64,000 nt of DNA, from assembly GCA_017404325.1 (NCBI GenBank), contig JAFRCO010000015.1, positions 25,805 through 89,804 of the forward strand, written 5' to 3'. A model generated the notes under the pieces. It saw only the letters and a list, made by a program, of their open reading frames with translations, ran no database searches and was not told the origin of the DNA. Positions 7,505-16,973 of the stretch are shown piece by piece. Positions within the stretch are counted from its first letter, which is position 1, and each line of letters begins with the position of its first letter. A program made the translations under genes and the position numbers. Source of the DNA: Candidatus Saccharimonadota bacterium (GTDB taxonomy: Bacteria; Patescibacteriota; Saccharimonadia; Saccharimonadales; Saccharimonadaceae).

Positions 7505-10500
7505 ATGGCGTGGATGGACAATTTCATTTCAGCTTCGGACTTTGACTCAATTAGATTATCAGTTGCGAGTCGTGACGATATTCTTAATTGGAGTTATGGT
7601 GAAGTTACGAAACCAGAAACGATTAATTATCGTACTCAGAAGCCGGAACGGGACGGTTTGTTCTGCGAAAGGATTTTCGGGCCAACGAAAGATATTAATC
7701 CACACGATTCAAAACTTAAAGGTGTGAGAAGCCGTGAAGCGGCAGTTGATAAGGAGGGTAATTTAGTCACTAAGTCAATTACTCGTCGTGAACGTATGGG
7801 TCACATTTCGCTTGCTGCTCCGGTTGCGCATATTTGGTTTATGCGCGGTATTCCTTCTGCTCTTAGCTTACTTCTTGATATCACGGTTAAAAACATTGAA
7901 AAAGTTGTTTATTTCGCAACTTACTTAATTATCGATGCAAAAACTGATGAAATTCAAAAAGCTTTAGAGAACTTAGAAGGACAAACTAATGCGGCGCGTG
8001 ATGCGATTAAGATTCGTTACGAAAAAGAAGCAAAGGCAGAAGGTGCTGATATTAAAGCTCTTGCTGAAGCACAAACGAAAGAACTTGAAGAGCTTGAATC
8101 TGACTATGCATCGAGAAAAGCTACTTTGGAGTCGTTTAGAAAAGGCGGTGTAATTACTGAAGTTGATTACCGTAATTTGCCGGAAGAATACGAAGAGTTT
8201 ATTACGGTAGAAATGGGCGCAACGGCAATCAAGAAAATGCTAGACGAGATTGATTTAGAAAAATTAATCAATGATCTAAAGAAAGAAGTAGCTGAAGCTA
8301 GAGGTCAAAAAGAAAAGAAGATTCAAAAGCGTTTGAAAGCGCTTGAGGGTATGTATGCGGCAGGAATTAAACCGGAAGATTTAATCTTGACGGTGATCCC
8401 AGTAATCCCACCGGATTTGCGTCCGATGATTGCACTTCCTGGTGGTCGTTTTGCGACTTCAGATTTGAATGATTTATATCGACGTGTGATTAACCGTAAT
8501 AATCGTTTGAAGAAATTAATGGATCTTAATGCACCGGAAGTAATTTGCCGTAACGAAATGCGAATGCTTCAGGAAGCAGTTGATGCTTTAATTGATAATT
8601 CGGCAGCGCATGGTTCTAGGGGTGCGAATTCGACCAACGGTCGTCGTAAACTTAAATCGCTTTCTGATTTACTTAAAGGTAAGCAAGGGCGATTCCGCCA
8701 GAACCTTCTTGGTAAACGTGTTGACTACTCTGGGCGTTCAGTGATTGTTGTAGGTCCAGAATTAAAATTGAATGAATGTGGTTTACCGAAGCAAATGGCA
8801 CTCGAACTCTTTAAGCCGTTTGTAATTTCGTGGTTAATTTCGAATGAACATGCAAATAATATTCGTGCAGCTTCGAGATTAATTGAAGCCAAGGAAACTG
8901 TAGTTTGGGATGCTTTGGACGAAGTAATTAAGGGTAAGTATGTACTTCTTAACCGTGCTCCGTCGTTACACCGTTTATCGGTACAAGCTTTCCAGCCACG
9001 ACTTATTGATGGTAAAGCGATTAAACTTCATCCATTAGTGGCATCGGGCTTTAACGCAGACTATGATGGTGATCAGATGGCAGTCCATCTACCACTTTCG
9101 GAAGCTGCGCAGCTCGAAGCGAAAGAATTAATGTCTGCTTCGAAGAACTTACTCAAACCGGCAGATGGTTCTCCAGTGCTCGCAATTTACCAGGATGTGG
9201 TATTAGGTGCTTATTACTTAACTTACGATAAACCAGGTACTGATACTGGCAAGGCGAAAGCTTTCTCTAGTGTTTATGAAGCAGAGATGGCATACGACAA
9301 GGGAATTATTGCGCTCCAAACTCCAATCCGAGTTTTCGCAAAGAAAGAGATTAGAAATACTACCTTAGGTCGTGTCATTTTCAACGAGATTTTGCCGAAG
9401 GATTATCCTTACGATAACTCAGTCCAAACCAAAAAGCATCTTTCTAAGGTGATGGCAGACATCTTTGACTTATATGGGTCTGAGGTGATGGTCAAAACCG
9501 CGGATGATCTTAAGGATTTGGCGTTCGAATATGAAACGATTGCTTCGATTTCGACAGCGAAGGATGATTATCCGACTTATGATGAAATTGATGATTTTAT
9601 CGCCGAAGGTGATGCTAAGACCGCGTTAATTCAACAACAATTTAATGATGGTTTAGTCACTGAAGAGGAACGTCATAAACTTACGGTCGCTAACTGGCGA
9701 GATATCGATAAAAAGATCTCTGACTTCTTGCAAGATAAGTTGGCAGAAATGGATACCGATATCGCAGTGATGGTTAACTCTGGTGCTCGTGGTAACATTT
9801 CGAACATTAAGCTTGCGTCGGCGGAAATCGGTATCATGGTGGATATTAACAACAATGAAATCGAACTTCCGGTTAAGTCTTCGTACAAGAAGGGTCTTAA
9901 TACGCTTGAATCATTTATCGCAACGCGAGGTGCTCGTCAAGGTCAGGTCTCTACCGCTCTACGTACAGCAGACTCTGGTTATCTAACTCGTCGTTTAGTA
10001 GATGTCTCTCAAGATGTCTTTACGACTGACGAAGTAGCAGATGATCCAGGCTTTACGGTTTATCGCAACGAGACTGAACTTTCGGGCATTGGATTTGCGA
10101 TGAGACTTGCTGGTCGTTATACGGCCGAAGCGGTGCCAGGCTATCTCGAGGCTGACGAATTGATCACTAAAGAGATGGCGGAACAACTTGAGGCTGATGA
10201 GAAGATTGAATCGGTTAAAATTCAATCCATCTTATCAACAACTGCAGTTGATGGTATCCCTAGGAAGGCTTATGGTGTTGACATGTCAACCCGTGAACTC
10301 GTAGCGGCGAATGAACCGGTCGGGGTAATTGCGGCACAATCGCTTGGTGAGCCAGGTACTCAGCTAACGCTCGATACGAAACACGGTTCTGGTGTGGCAG
10401 GTTCTGGTGCAATCGCACGAGGTCTTCCACGTGTCGAGGAGCTTCTCGAAGCTCGTACGCCGAAAGGTCAAGCTTATGTCTCGCCGATTGATGGTGTGGT

Positions 10501-11338
10501 TGAAGTTTGGGAAGATAATAATCATTATGTTGTCCAAATTACGCCCCAGTCTGGTGCGATTGAAAGATTTGAGATTGGCGACAGAACTCCGATCGTGAAA
10601 GATGGAGAAAAGGTTAAAGCTGGGGCTACTCTCGTAAAAAAGAGTGGTAAAAATGCAGCAATTAAGGCTCCGTTTGATGGGATTATCGAAATCGTGAAAG
10701 ATGCGATTATATTAGTCGCAGCAGCAACTTCGCCGGTTAGAATAGAGATTCCTGGTGATGCGGAGATTGTTGTAAAAGCCAACGATTCGGTAAAAGCCGG
10801 TGATAGATTAACGACTGGTTCGTTGAATCTACAAGATCTTTTGAAATACAAAGGCATTGAAGCGACTGAACGTTACATTATGAACGATGTTCTTAATGTC
10901 TACGCGGCACAAGGTCATGAGATTTCGCCGAAACATCTTGAGATTTTAGTCCGACAGATGTTCTCGCGAGTTCAAATCAATGATCCGGGTGATTCGGAGT
11001 TTGTATCAGGAGATATTACTTCGAAAGCAGCGGTCTGCCTAGAAAATGATGAGCTTGAAAAAGCTGGCAAAAAACCGGCTACCTATACTACTTTACTGCT
11101 TGGTATCACGAAGGTTTCGATCTTCTCGGATTCGTTCCTTTCAGCGGCTTCGTTCCAGGATACAACACGTGTACTTATCAACGCGTCGATTAATGGTCGT
11201 GTCGATAGATTACGTGGTCTCAAGGAGAACGTGATTATTGGTCGCAAGATTCCAGTAGGAACTGGTGTGGCGCCACTCGAAGATTTTGAGGTGCCAGAAT
11301 CGAAAGTCCCAACGGAAGAGGACCTAGAGAACTTATAA
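7505..11338 (+). CDS. rpoC: DNA-directed RNA polymerase beta-prime subunit
   Basis: 1277 residues. The catalytic magnesium loop NADYDGDQMAVHLP is at about residue 517, and GVIAAQSLGEPGTQLTLDT marks the bridge/trigger region. Both structural zinc sites of the family are gone. The N-terminal ribbon that normally carries four cysteines reads FGPTKDINPHDSKLKGVRSR, and the second cluster region (STTAVDGIPRKAYGVDMS) also has none. ATG 7505 is chosen because GGAGAGGAG ends about eight bases before it; an upstream in-frame ATG at 7460 lies inside rpoB. Confidence 0.98.
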   Translation: MAWMDNFISASDFDSIRLSVASRDDILNWSYGEVTKPETINYRTQKPERDGLFCERIFGPTKDINPHDSKLKGVRSREAAVDKEGNLVTKSITRRERMGHISLAAPVAHIWFMRGIPSALSLLLDITVKNIEKVVYFATYLIIDAKTDEIQKALENLEGQTNAARDAIKIRYEKEAKAEGADIKALAEAQTKELEELESDYASRKATLESFRKGGVITEVDYRNLPEEYEEFITVEMGATAIKKMLDEIDLEKLINDLKKEVAEARGQKEKKIQKRLKALEGMYAAGIKPEDLILTVIPVIPPDLRPMIALPGGRFATSDLNDLYRRVINRNNRLKKLMDLNAPEVICRNEMRMLQEAVDALIDNSAAHGSRGANSTNGRRKLKSLSDLLKGKQGRFRQNLLGKRVDYSGRSVIVVGPELKLNECGLPKQMALELFKPFVISWLISNEHANNIRAASRLIEAKETVVWDALDEVIKGKYVLLNRAPSLHRLSVQAFQPRLIDGKAIKLHPLVASGFNADYDGDQMAVHLPLSEAAQLEAKELMSASKNLLKPADGSPVLAIYQDVVLGAYYLTYDKPGTDTGKAKAFSSVYEAEMAYDKGIIALQTPIRVFAKKEIRNTTLGRVIFNEILPKDYPYDNSVQTKKHLSKVMADIFDLYGSEVMVKTADDLKDLAFEYETIASISTAKDDYPTYDEIDDFIAEGDAKTALIQQQFNDGLVTEEERHKLTVANWRDIDKKISDFLQDKLAEMDTDIAVMVNSGARGNISNIKLASAEIGIMVDINNNEIELPVKSSYKKGLNTLESFIATRGARQGQVSTALRTADSGYLTRRLVDVSQDVFTTDEVADDPGFTVYRNETELSGIGFAMRLAGRYTAEAVPGYLEADELITKEMAEQLEADEKIESVKIQSILSTTAVDGIPRKAYGVDMSTRELVAANEPVGVIAAQSLGEPGTQLTLDTKHGSGVAGSGAIARGLPRVEELLEARTPKGQAYVSPIDGVVEVWEDNNHYVVQITPQSGAIERFEIGDRTPIVKDGEKVKAGATLVKKSGKNAAIKAPFDGIIEIVKDAIILVAAATSPVRIEIPGDAEIVVKANDSVKAGDRLTTGSLNLQDLLKYKGIEATERYIMNDVLNVYAAQGHEISPKHLEILVRQMFSRVQINDPGDSEFVSGDITSKAAVCLENDELEKAGKKPATYTTLLLGITKVSIFSDSFLSAASFQDTTRVLINASINGRVDRLRGLKENVIIGRKIPVGTGVAPLEDFEVPESKVPTEEDLENL

Positions 11339-11365
11339 AATAAAGGGCTTTAAGCCCTTTATTTT
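11337..11365 (+). terminator. Terminator of rpoBC
   Basis: A 14-bp stem AAAATAAAGGGCTT / AAGCCCTTTATTTT around one T. Confidence 0.92.
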
Positions 11366-11410
11366 ATTTGGGACATATGCTATATTATATATAGTCAGTA
11401 AGAGGTTTTT

Positions 11411-12847
11411 ATGCATTTTAAGACGATTTTCAAATCCCTAAAAAATAAAGATATGTTGAAACGAGTACTAGTAATACTCGGTATTGTGGTGGTGTATCGC
11501 TTTTTGGCGCAGATTCCGGTACCAATGGGTGATGCTACGACTTTCAGGGAAGCAGTCGCCAATTTACTCGAAAAGTCTGATTTTTCTAATTTCTTGAATC
11601 TGATTTCTGGCGGTGGACTGGCGTCATTTAGTGTAATTCTAGTTGGTCTTTCGCCGTACATTACAAGTTCGATCGTAATTCAGCTTTTGACGAAGGCAAT
11701 ACCGTCTCTCGAAGAGCTTTCTAACGATGGGGAAACTGGACGTCGAAAAATTAATCAATGGACGAGATTATTAACAGTACCTCTAGCGATTATACAATCA
11801 ATTGCTTACATCTTTATTCTTTATCAATCGACTTTATCTGCGAATATCGCTTCGGAGTTTACTCCGACAATGGGCGATTGGGCTCTCTCCGTAACGGCGA
11901 TGACGGCTGGTTCGGTAGTTTTGATGTGGTTTGGTGAATTAATCACAGAGCAAGGAATTGGTAATGGCATTTCAACTTTGATTTTTGCGTCGATTATTTC
12001 TCAGCTACCGACAACAATGGCATCGCTTGGTGCAGCGTTATTTGATACTAGCGAAGGAACTTTAAATTTGTTTGGTTGGCTAAATCTTCCGGTGAATCCG
12101 ACGACTTTCTGGATTGTTTTAGGTTTTTCTATCGCAATGTTAATCGTAGTTTACTTCCTTGTGAAGTTAAACGAAGCACAGAGAATCATTACAATTAATT
12201 ACGCAAAACGAGTACATGGTAATTCGTCTTATGGTGGAATTAAATCGATTTTGCCGATCAAGATGATTGCGGCGGGCGTAATTCCAGTCATTTTCGCGAC
12301 GGCGTTCTTGTCATTACCGGCTTTAATTGGCCAAGTCATTACGAGTGTAAATCCGGGGAATGAATTTGGCGCGAGTCTAGTATCGATTTTTTCGGCTCCT
12401 TCGGCGAATAACTTCGCAACGATGTATCCGGACGGAATTACTGGGCGATGGTTTGTTTATCCGGCTCTATACTTCGTTTTGGTATTTATGTTTACTTATT
12501 TCTATACTTCGATTATCTTTAATACTAAAGAAATTGCAGATAATCTCCAAAAACAAGGTGGCTTTATCGAAGGAGTGAGACCGGGGATTTCGACAGCTAA
12601 TTATCTTGGTAAGGTCGTGAATCGATTAGATTTATTCGGTGCTTTAGCCTTAGGTCTAGTCGCGATGTTGCCGTTTATTACCGATTATATCTTTATTGCA
12701 ATTACTGGTGCTCCAATTGGACTTTCGATTTCGGGTACTGGACTTCTGATCGTGGTGACGGTGGCGTTAGAGAATCTAAGGTCGGTGGATTCTAGGGCTC
12801 TAATGATAACTTACGATGATTTCGGCAATGAGCTTGAAGATAAATAG
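11411..12847 (+). CDS. secY: Protein translocase subunit SecY
   Basis: 478 residues, ten predicted membrane helices. SecY forms the protein-conducting channel with SecE (and SecG). N-terminal LVILGIVVVYRFLAQIPVPM, the plug-side LLEKSDFSNFLNLISGGGLA and the SDNGETGRRKINQW-type loop are family hallmarks, as is ENLRSVDSRALMITYDDF at the end. It is somewhat longer than the usual 430-440. Promoter TGCTATATT (TATATT 11381-11386) lies just after the rpoC terminator. The last 32 bases overlap the downstream sortase, so the two are probably translationally coupled. Confidence 0.97.
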   Translation: MHFKTIFKSLKNKDMLKRVLVILGIVVVYRFLAQIPVPMGDATTFREAVANLLEKSDFSNFLNLISGGGLASFSVILVGLSPYITSSIVIQLLTKAIPSLEELSNDGETGRRKINQWTRLLTVPLAIIQSIAYIFILYQSTLSANIASEFTPTMGDWALSVTAMTAGSVVLMWFGELITEQGIGNGISTLIFASIISQLPTTMASLGAALFDTSEGTLNLFGWLNLPVNPTTFWIVLGFSIAMLIVVYFLVKLNEAQRIITINYAKRVHGNSSYGGIKSILPIKMIAAGVIPVIFATAFLSLPALIGQVITSVNPGNEFGASLVSIFSAPSANNFATMYPDGITGRWFVYPALYFVLVFMFTYFYTSIIFNTKEIADNLQKQGGFIEGVRPGISTANYLGKVVNRLDLFGALALGLVAMLPFITDYIFIAITGAPIGLSISGTGLLIVVTVALENLRSVDSRALMITYDDFGNELEDK

Positions 12848-13514
12848 TTGGAGAAAAGTTGTAAAGGGCCTGGTTTGGGCGGTTCTGGCTATTTTGCTAG
12901 CGATCTTTATTATCAAGATAGCCGTGTTCGAACACAATTATTACAATGAAAAAGAAGGAAGTGAACGGGCTATTACTGTAGTCGAGACGGAAGAAGAGGA
13001 ATTGATTGAAGTAAAACCAACAGAAACTGAGGTGACGGAGTATGTTGTAGCTCCGGATCGTCCACGGTACTTAACAATTGAGAAATTAGGAATTCACAAA
13101 GCGAGAATTATACCTATGGGGGTAAACGTGAATGGTGAGCTCGCAACACCGAACAATATTTTTGATGTAGGTTGGTATGAAGCTTCAGGATTGCCTGGAA
13201 TGGGCGGAACGATGATTATCGATGGACATAATGGTGGCCCGCACGTGCACGGAGTTTTTAAAGACCTGCCTCTTCTTTCGGAGGGAGATATAATCGTAGT
13301 TGAAAGAGGAGATGGAGTAGTATTTAAGTATCGCGTAGTCGAAAATAAATCGGTTCTGTTGTCTGAATCTGATGCTTATATGTCGACAGCGGCGCGTTCG
13401 CCGGAATACGGAAAAGAGTCGGTAACGTTGATTTCATGTACGGGGGAATGGTCACAGTCACAAGGGACTTATCTTTCTCGTGAATTTACAAGAGCGGTAA
13501 TTGCAGAGGACTAA
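12816..13514 (+). CDS. Membrane-anchored sortase
   Basis: Up to 232 residues. One N-terminal membrane segment (about 15-37) is followed by an acidic stalk and a sortase barrel. The catalytic triad is visible: His138 in IIDGHNGGPH, Cys208 in TLISCTGEW and Arg222 or Arg226 in YLSREFTRAV. Sortases attach proteins to the cell wall or polymerise pilins. The barrel resembles small class D/E/F enzymes, but the subclass is not certain. It overlaps secY; starts at 12816 and 12828 are both possible and neither has a strong ribosome-binding site. Placement beside secY would couple export and surface anchoring. Confidence 0.9.
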   Translation: MISAMSLKINSWRKVVKGLVWAVLAILLAIFIIKIAVFEHNYYNEKEGSERAITVVETEEEELIEVKPTETEVTEYVVAPDRPRYLTIEKLGIHKARIIPMGVNVNGELATPNNIFDVGWYEASGLPGMGGTMIIDGHNGGPHVHGVFKDLPLLSEGDIIVVERGDGVVFKYRVVENKSVLLSESDAYMSTAARSPEYGKESVTLISCTGEWSQSQGTYLSREFTRAVIAED

Positions 13515-13589
13515 AATAAATTTGATTTTCAGGAGCGCTCCGGGCCGCTAGGCCAAGTCTTACTCCCTCAAATCAAATTTATTTTAGTC
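13509..13589 (+). terminator. Long hairpin with structured loop after the sortase gene
   Basis: A perfect 20-bp AT-rich stem (13509-13528 paired with 13570-13589) includes the sortase stop codon. Its 41-base loop is GC-rich and holds the palindrome GGAGCGCTCC and GGGCCGCTAGGCC. A short T-run follows. It probably ends transcription in both directions, but the loop is far larger than a normal terminator's. Confidence 0.6.
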
Positions 13590-13618
13590 TTTACAAATTG
13601 TAGTATTTGTGCTAAACT
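13590..13618 (+). promoter_or_regulatory. Promoter of the infA-rpsI cluster
   Basis: TTTACA (13590-13595), 17 bases, TAAACT (13613-13618) with TGC before it. Confidence 0.72.
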
Positions 13619-13631
13619 AGGAAGGTAATTT

Positions 13632-13856
13632 ATGGCTAGTCAAAAGGAAGTGATTAAGCTCACAGGTAGTGTTGTTGAAGCACTGCCAAATACCCAGTTT
13701 CGGGTTGAACTCGAGAATGGTCATATTATTGTTGCCCACATGAGTGGACGAATGCGTAAAAACTACATTCGTCTAGTTCCGGGTGACAGAGTCGAAGTTG
13801 AGTTAACCCCTTACGATCTTACAAAGGGCAGAATCAGTTTCCGACTCAAAGATTAA
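13632..13856 (+). CDS. infA: Translation initiation factor IF-1
   Basis: 74 residues, full length, a single S1-like OB fold. It starts with [20 protein letters not shown], followed by [26 protein letters not shown] and [19 protein letters not shown], an excellent match to the family. IF-1 occupies the ribosomal A site during initiation. It heads the ribosomal cluster in the usual place before rpmJ and rpsM. Confidence 0.96.
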   Translation: MASQKEVIKLTGSVVEALPNTQFRVELENGHIIVAHMSGRMRKNYIRLVPGDRVEVELTPYDLTKGRISFRLKD

Positions 13857-14002
13857 TATTAAACTTTTTAAGTTTAATGTTATGATTTTAAACCTTGTTT
13901 TCTAACAGGGGTTAAATTCATAAAAACTTAATGTTGAGATTACGTAACTTAACATTAAGTTTGAAAAACTTAAAAATAATAAGGAAAGGATATTTTGACA
14001 CT
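13857..14002 (+). promoter_or_regulatory. Structured spacer between infA and rpmJ
   Basis: Three hairpins lie in a row: ATTAAACTT / AAGTTTAAT (about 13857-13880), TTTAAACC / GGGGTTAAA (about 13890-13918) and a perfect 12-bp AAACTTAATGTT / AACATTAAGTTT (13924-13935 / 13951-13962). The motif AAACTTAA and its complement recurs, so alternative pairings are possible. This looks like a leader for autoregulation or partial termination between infA and the distal ribosomal genes. Confidence 0.45.
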
Positions 14003-14119
14003 ATGAAAGTACGCGCAAGTGTTAAAAAAATCTCACCTGATGACATTATAGTTCGCCGGAAGGGCGTCTTAAGGGTCATCAATAAGAAAAAACCTAAGAA
14101 TAAGCAAAGGCAGGGTTAA
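14003..14119 (+). CDS. rpmJ: 50S ribosomal protein L36 (zinc-free form)
   Basis: 38 residues: [20 protein letters not shown] followed by [18 protein letters not shown]. This is the complete L36 pattern ([21 protein letters not shown]), but all four zinc ligands (C, C, C, H) are replaced. It is the C-minus paralogue type as the only copy in its normal operon place. A frame extends upstream to 13931, but the family start is the ATG at 14003. Confidence 0.93.
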   Translation: MKVRASVKKISPDDIIVRRKGVLRVINKKKPKNKQRQG

Positions 14120-14124
14120 AAAAT

Positions 14125-14511
14125 ATGGCTAGAATAGCTAGCGTTGTGATACCTTCCGAAAAACAAGTCTGGATTGCTTTGACTTACGTTTACGGGATTG
14201 GTCGCACAACATCTAAGAAAATCCTTGCGGAGGCTAAAATCGAGCCTACCACTCGGGTGAAAGATCTCACCGAGGCTGAAGAACAAAAAATCAACGACAT
14301 TATTTCGTCGAAATATCATGTCGAAGGTGATTTAAAGCGTCTCGTGAGCAATAATATTAAACGATTAAAGGATATTAATTCCTACAAAGGTATTCGCCAC
14401 AAGGCAAAATTGCCGGTTAACGGTCAACGTACTCGTACGAACGCGCGTACTCGTAAAGGTAAAGCGATCGCAGTGGGCGGAACACAACCTAAGGCAGCGA
14501 GTAAAACTTAA
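14125..14511 (+). CDS. rpsM: 30S ribosomal protein S13
   Basis: 128 residues. It starts [20 protein letters not shown], then [14 protein letters not shown] (helix-two-turn-helix), and has the conserved basic tail with [27 protein letters not shown]13 sits in the head of the small subunit and contacts the P-site tRNA. Five bases separate it from rpmJ and nine from rpsK. Confidence 0.97.
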   Translation: MARIASVVIPSEKQVWIALTYVYGIGRTTSKKILAEAKIEPTTRVKDLTEAEEQKINDIISSKYHVEGDLKRLVSNNIKRLKDINSYKGIRHKAKLPVNGQRTRTNARTRKGKAIAVGGTQPKAASKT

Positions 14512-14520
14512 AGGAGTAAT

Positions 14521-14961
14521 ATGGCAGAAGAAGAAATTAAAAATGCAGCTGTCGTTGAGACTCCGGAAGTTGAAGCTAAAGCTGCTAAAAAAGCAAAGAA
14601 AATTAAACGTATTGTTAATGCTGGCGCAGTTCACATTCAATCAACGTTTAACAACACAATTATTAGTGTAACCGACAAAAATGGTGGCGTACTTGCTGCT
14701 TCGTCGGCGGGCGCAAATGGTTTTCGTGGTTCAAAGAAAGGAACGGCATTCGCAGCAGGTGTTGCAGCGGAGAAAGTTCTCGAAATTGCGAAGAAAAACA
14801 ATGCCCTTAATTCGGTCGATGTATATGTATCTGGAATTGGTCTTGGTCGCGATGCAGCGATTCGAGCGATTTCGACGGTCGGAATTAAGATTGATAGTAT
14901 TACTGACGTAACGCCAATCCAGCATGGTGGTGTACGTCCTAAGGGAGAAAGGAAACCATAA
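14521..14961 (+). CDS. rpsK: 30S ribosomal protein S11
   Basis: 146 residues. After an acidic, Ala/Lys-rich N-terminal extension of about 30 residues the S11 core begins (VHIQSTFNNTIISVTDKNGG). The universal end DVTPIQHGGVRPKGERKP is present. S11 lines the platform near the E site. Stop and start overlap by one base with rpsD (TAATG), indicating coupling. Confidence 0.97.
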   Translation: MAEEEIKNAAVVETPEVEAKAAKKAKKIKRIVNAGAVHIQSTFNNTIISVTDKNGGVLAASSAGANGFRGSKKGTAFAAGVAAEKVLEIAKKNNALNSVDVYVSGIGLGRDAAIRAISTVGIKIDSITDVTPIQHGGVRPKGERKP

Positions 14962-15578
14962 TGGCGCGTGATTATACTCCAATAGTAAAACAAAGTCGCC
15001 GTGAAGGTGCCGCTTTAGCGCCAAAAGCGCATAAAGTGATGGCTAAAAAATCCGGAATTCCGGGTCAACATGGCGACAAAAGAGTCAGAGGTGGTAGCCT
15101 TTATCTTACACAGCTTCGCGAAAAGCAAAAAGTGCGTAGGATGTATGGACTCTTAGAGAAGCAATTTGCGAAGTTAATGCGAGAAGCACAAAAATCTGAT
15201 GGTTTGACTGGTGAAAAGCTTCTTGAGTACTTAGAACGAAGAGCAGATAACGTAGTTTTCCGTTCTGGGTTTGCATTGACTCGTCGTCAAGCAAGACAAC
15301 TAGTTTCTCATGGACATTTTCTTTTAAACGGTCGAAAAATCGATATTCCGTCGATTAGATTAAACCCGGGTGATGTTTTAGAGGTTCGTCCAAGATCAGC
15401 AAAAACTGAATACTTCAAGAATCTTGCGAATATTGTCGGAGCGGCTAACGTAGTCCCGCTTTCATGGTTGAAGGTCGACGCAAAAAAGATGAAAATTGAA
15501 GTAACTGGACTTCCGAAACGCGAAGAAGCGGAAGCTGGTATTAATGAACAATTAATCGTTGAGTATTACTCACGCTAA
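14961..15578 (+). CDS. rpsD: 30S ribosomal protein S4 (zinc-free form)
   Basis: 205 residues. The S4 RNA-binding domain is at about 94-155 (RRADNVVFRSGFALTRRQAR, QLVSHGHFLLNGRKIDIPS). The N-terminal segment that carries a zinc ribbon in many bacteria reads KQSRREGAAL, without cysteines. S4 is a primary assembly protein and often the translational regulator of this operon, which includes rpoA downstream. Confidence 0.97.
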   Translation: MARDYTPIVKQSRREGAALAPKAHKVMAKKSGIPGQHGDKRVRGGSLYLTQLREKQKVRRMYGLLEKQFAKLMREAQKSDGLTGEKLLEYLERRADNVVFRSGFALTRRQARQLVSHGHFLLNGRKIDIPSIRLNPGDVLEVRPRSAKTEYFKNLANIVGAANVVPLSWLKVDAKKMKIEVTGLPKREEAEAGINEQLIVEYYSR

Positions 15579-15592
15579 GGAGAAAAATTAAC

Positions 15593-16543
15593 ATGACGAC
15601 TAAAAATATTCATGAAGCAGCACTTGCAAGTGTAAAAGAGCTTGGTGAAAATAGCGCAGAATTTGTGATTAAGCCGCTTTATTACGGGTATGGTAATACT
15701 CTCGGTAACTCTTTGCGTAGAGTTTTACTTTCAAGCATAAAAGGTGCAGCAATCACTGCATTTGCGATTGAAGGTTCAAATCATGAATACGCTGCAATTC
15801 CAGGCATTCGCGAGGATGTAGTTGATATCATGTTGAATCTTAAAAATATTCGTTTTAAGGTTCATACAGATGCGCCGATTGAACTCAATTTAGAGATGAA
15901 AGGCGATAAACAATCAGAAAAGGATGGCGACAAAAGAGTAGTAGCTGGTGATATTAAATTACCGGCAGAAGTTGAAATTGCCAATCCAAACCAAGTAATT
16001 TGTCACATTGATGATCCGAAAAAAGTACTTAAGATGAACTTTATCGTTGAAGCGGGAAGAGGTTATCTTACGATTGACGAATCAAGTGAATCGAGAGTCC
16101 ATTCGGATATGATTGCGATTGATGCAGTTTTCTCACCAGTACTTCGTGTACGCTATAAAGTTGAGAATACACGTGTTGGACAAGATACTAACTTACAACA
16201 GCTTACTTTAACGATTGATACGGACGGGACAATCACCCCGAAGGAAGCATTTGAAGAAGCAGCTGCGATATTAGTAAATCAATATACTGCGCTTGCTGGA
16301 TCGACAGTCGTAGAATCTACGCCAGCGCCGGGAACCCATAAGGAAGAGGACGACTCTGGCTTAATGCTCCCGATTGAAGAACTTGACTTATCAGCACGAA
16401 CGGCTAATGCCTTACTTAATAACGATATTAAGACGATTCGAGATCTCGTTATGCTTTCAGAGAGCGATCTCAAAGATTTGAAAGGTTTCGGAACCAAGGC
16501 GTTAGACGAAGTTAAAGAAAAGTTAATGGAGTTAAATATTTAA
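15593..16543 (+). CDS. rpoA: DNA-directed RNA polymerase alpha subunit
   Basis: 316 residues with both domains. The N-terminal dimerisation domain (1-235) contains YGYGNTLGNSLRRVLLSS and HEYAAIPGIREDVVDI. The C-terminal DNA-binding helix-hairpin-helix domain (about 255-316) contains IEELDLSARTANALLNNDIK and LKDLKGFGTKALDEVKEKL. Classic position between rpsD and rplQ. AAGGAG before the ATG. Confidence 0.98.
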   Translation: MTTKNIHEAALASVKELGENSAEFVIKPLYYGYGNTLGNSLRRVLLSSIKGAAITAFAIEGSNHEYAAIPGIREDVVDIMLNLKNIRFKVHTDAPIELNLEMKGDKQSEKDGDKRVVAGDIKLPAEVEIANPNQVICHIDDPKKVLKMNFIVEAGRGYLTIDESSESRVHSDMIAIDAVFSPVLRVRYKVENTRVGQDTNLQQLTLTIDTDGTITPKEAFEEAAAILVNQYTALAGSTVVESTPAPGTHKEEDDSGLMLPIEELDLSARTANALLNNDIKTIRDLVMLSESDLKDLKGFGTKALDEVKEKLMELNI

Positions 16544-16544
16544 T

Positions 16545-16973
16545 ATGCATCGCCACGGATATAAAGGTCGAAAATTTGGCCGAGAAACAGATCAGAGAAG
16601 AGCGCTTACTCGTGGGTTGATGTGCTCCCTCATTAAGGAACAGTCGATTACGACTACCTTAGCGCGCGCGAAAGAAATTCGACGTGAAACTGAGAAGTTG
16701 ATTACGCGTGCGAAAAAAGGTGGACTTTTCAACCGTAGGTTGATTATTGCGAGACTTAACGATCTCGAAACCGCGACTTTACTAATTGATGAAATTGCTC
16801 CACAAATCAAACGTGATTCTGGATATCTTCGAATTGAACGTGCCGGATTTAGGCGCGGAGATAATGCGGAGATGGGAACAATTAGTTTTGTGGATGAAAT
16901 TTCGTTCGAGAAGAAAGAAGAGCCTAAGAAGCCGGCCACGAAAAAACCGGCTACGAAAAAGGAGGCTAAGTAA
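16545..16973 (+). CDS. rplQ: 50S ribosomal protein L17
   Basis: 142 residues. L17 start MHRHGYKGRKFGRETDQRRA and core LIKEQSITTTLARAKEIRR; family end GYLRIERAGFRRGDNAEM. A tail of Lys-Lys-Pro-Ala-Thr repeats follows. It begins one base after the rpoA stop and overlaps rplM by one base. Confidence 0.96.
   Translation: MHRHGYKGRKFGRETDQRRALTRGLMCSLIKEQSITTTLARAKEIRRETEKLITRAKKGGLFNRRLIIARLNDLETATLLIDEIAPQIKRDSGYLRIERAGFRRGDNAEMGTISFVDEISFEKKEEPKKPATKKPATKKEAK

Noticed and set aside
13931..14002. Upstream extension of the L36 frame
   Set aside because: L36 begins MKVRASVKK at 14003; the extension is a hairpin-forming leader.
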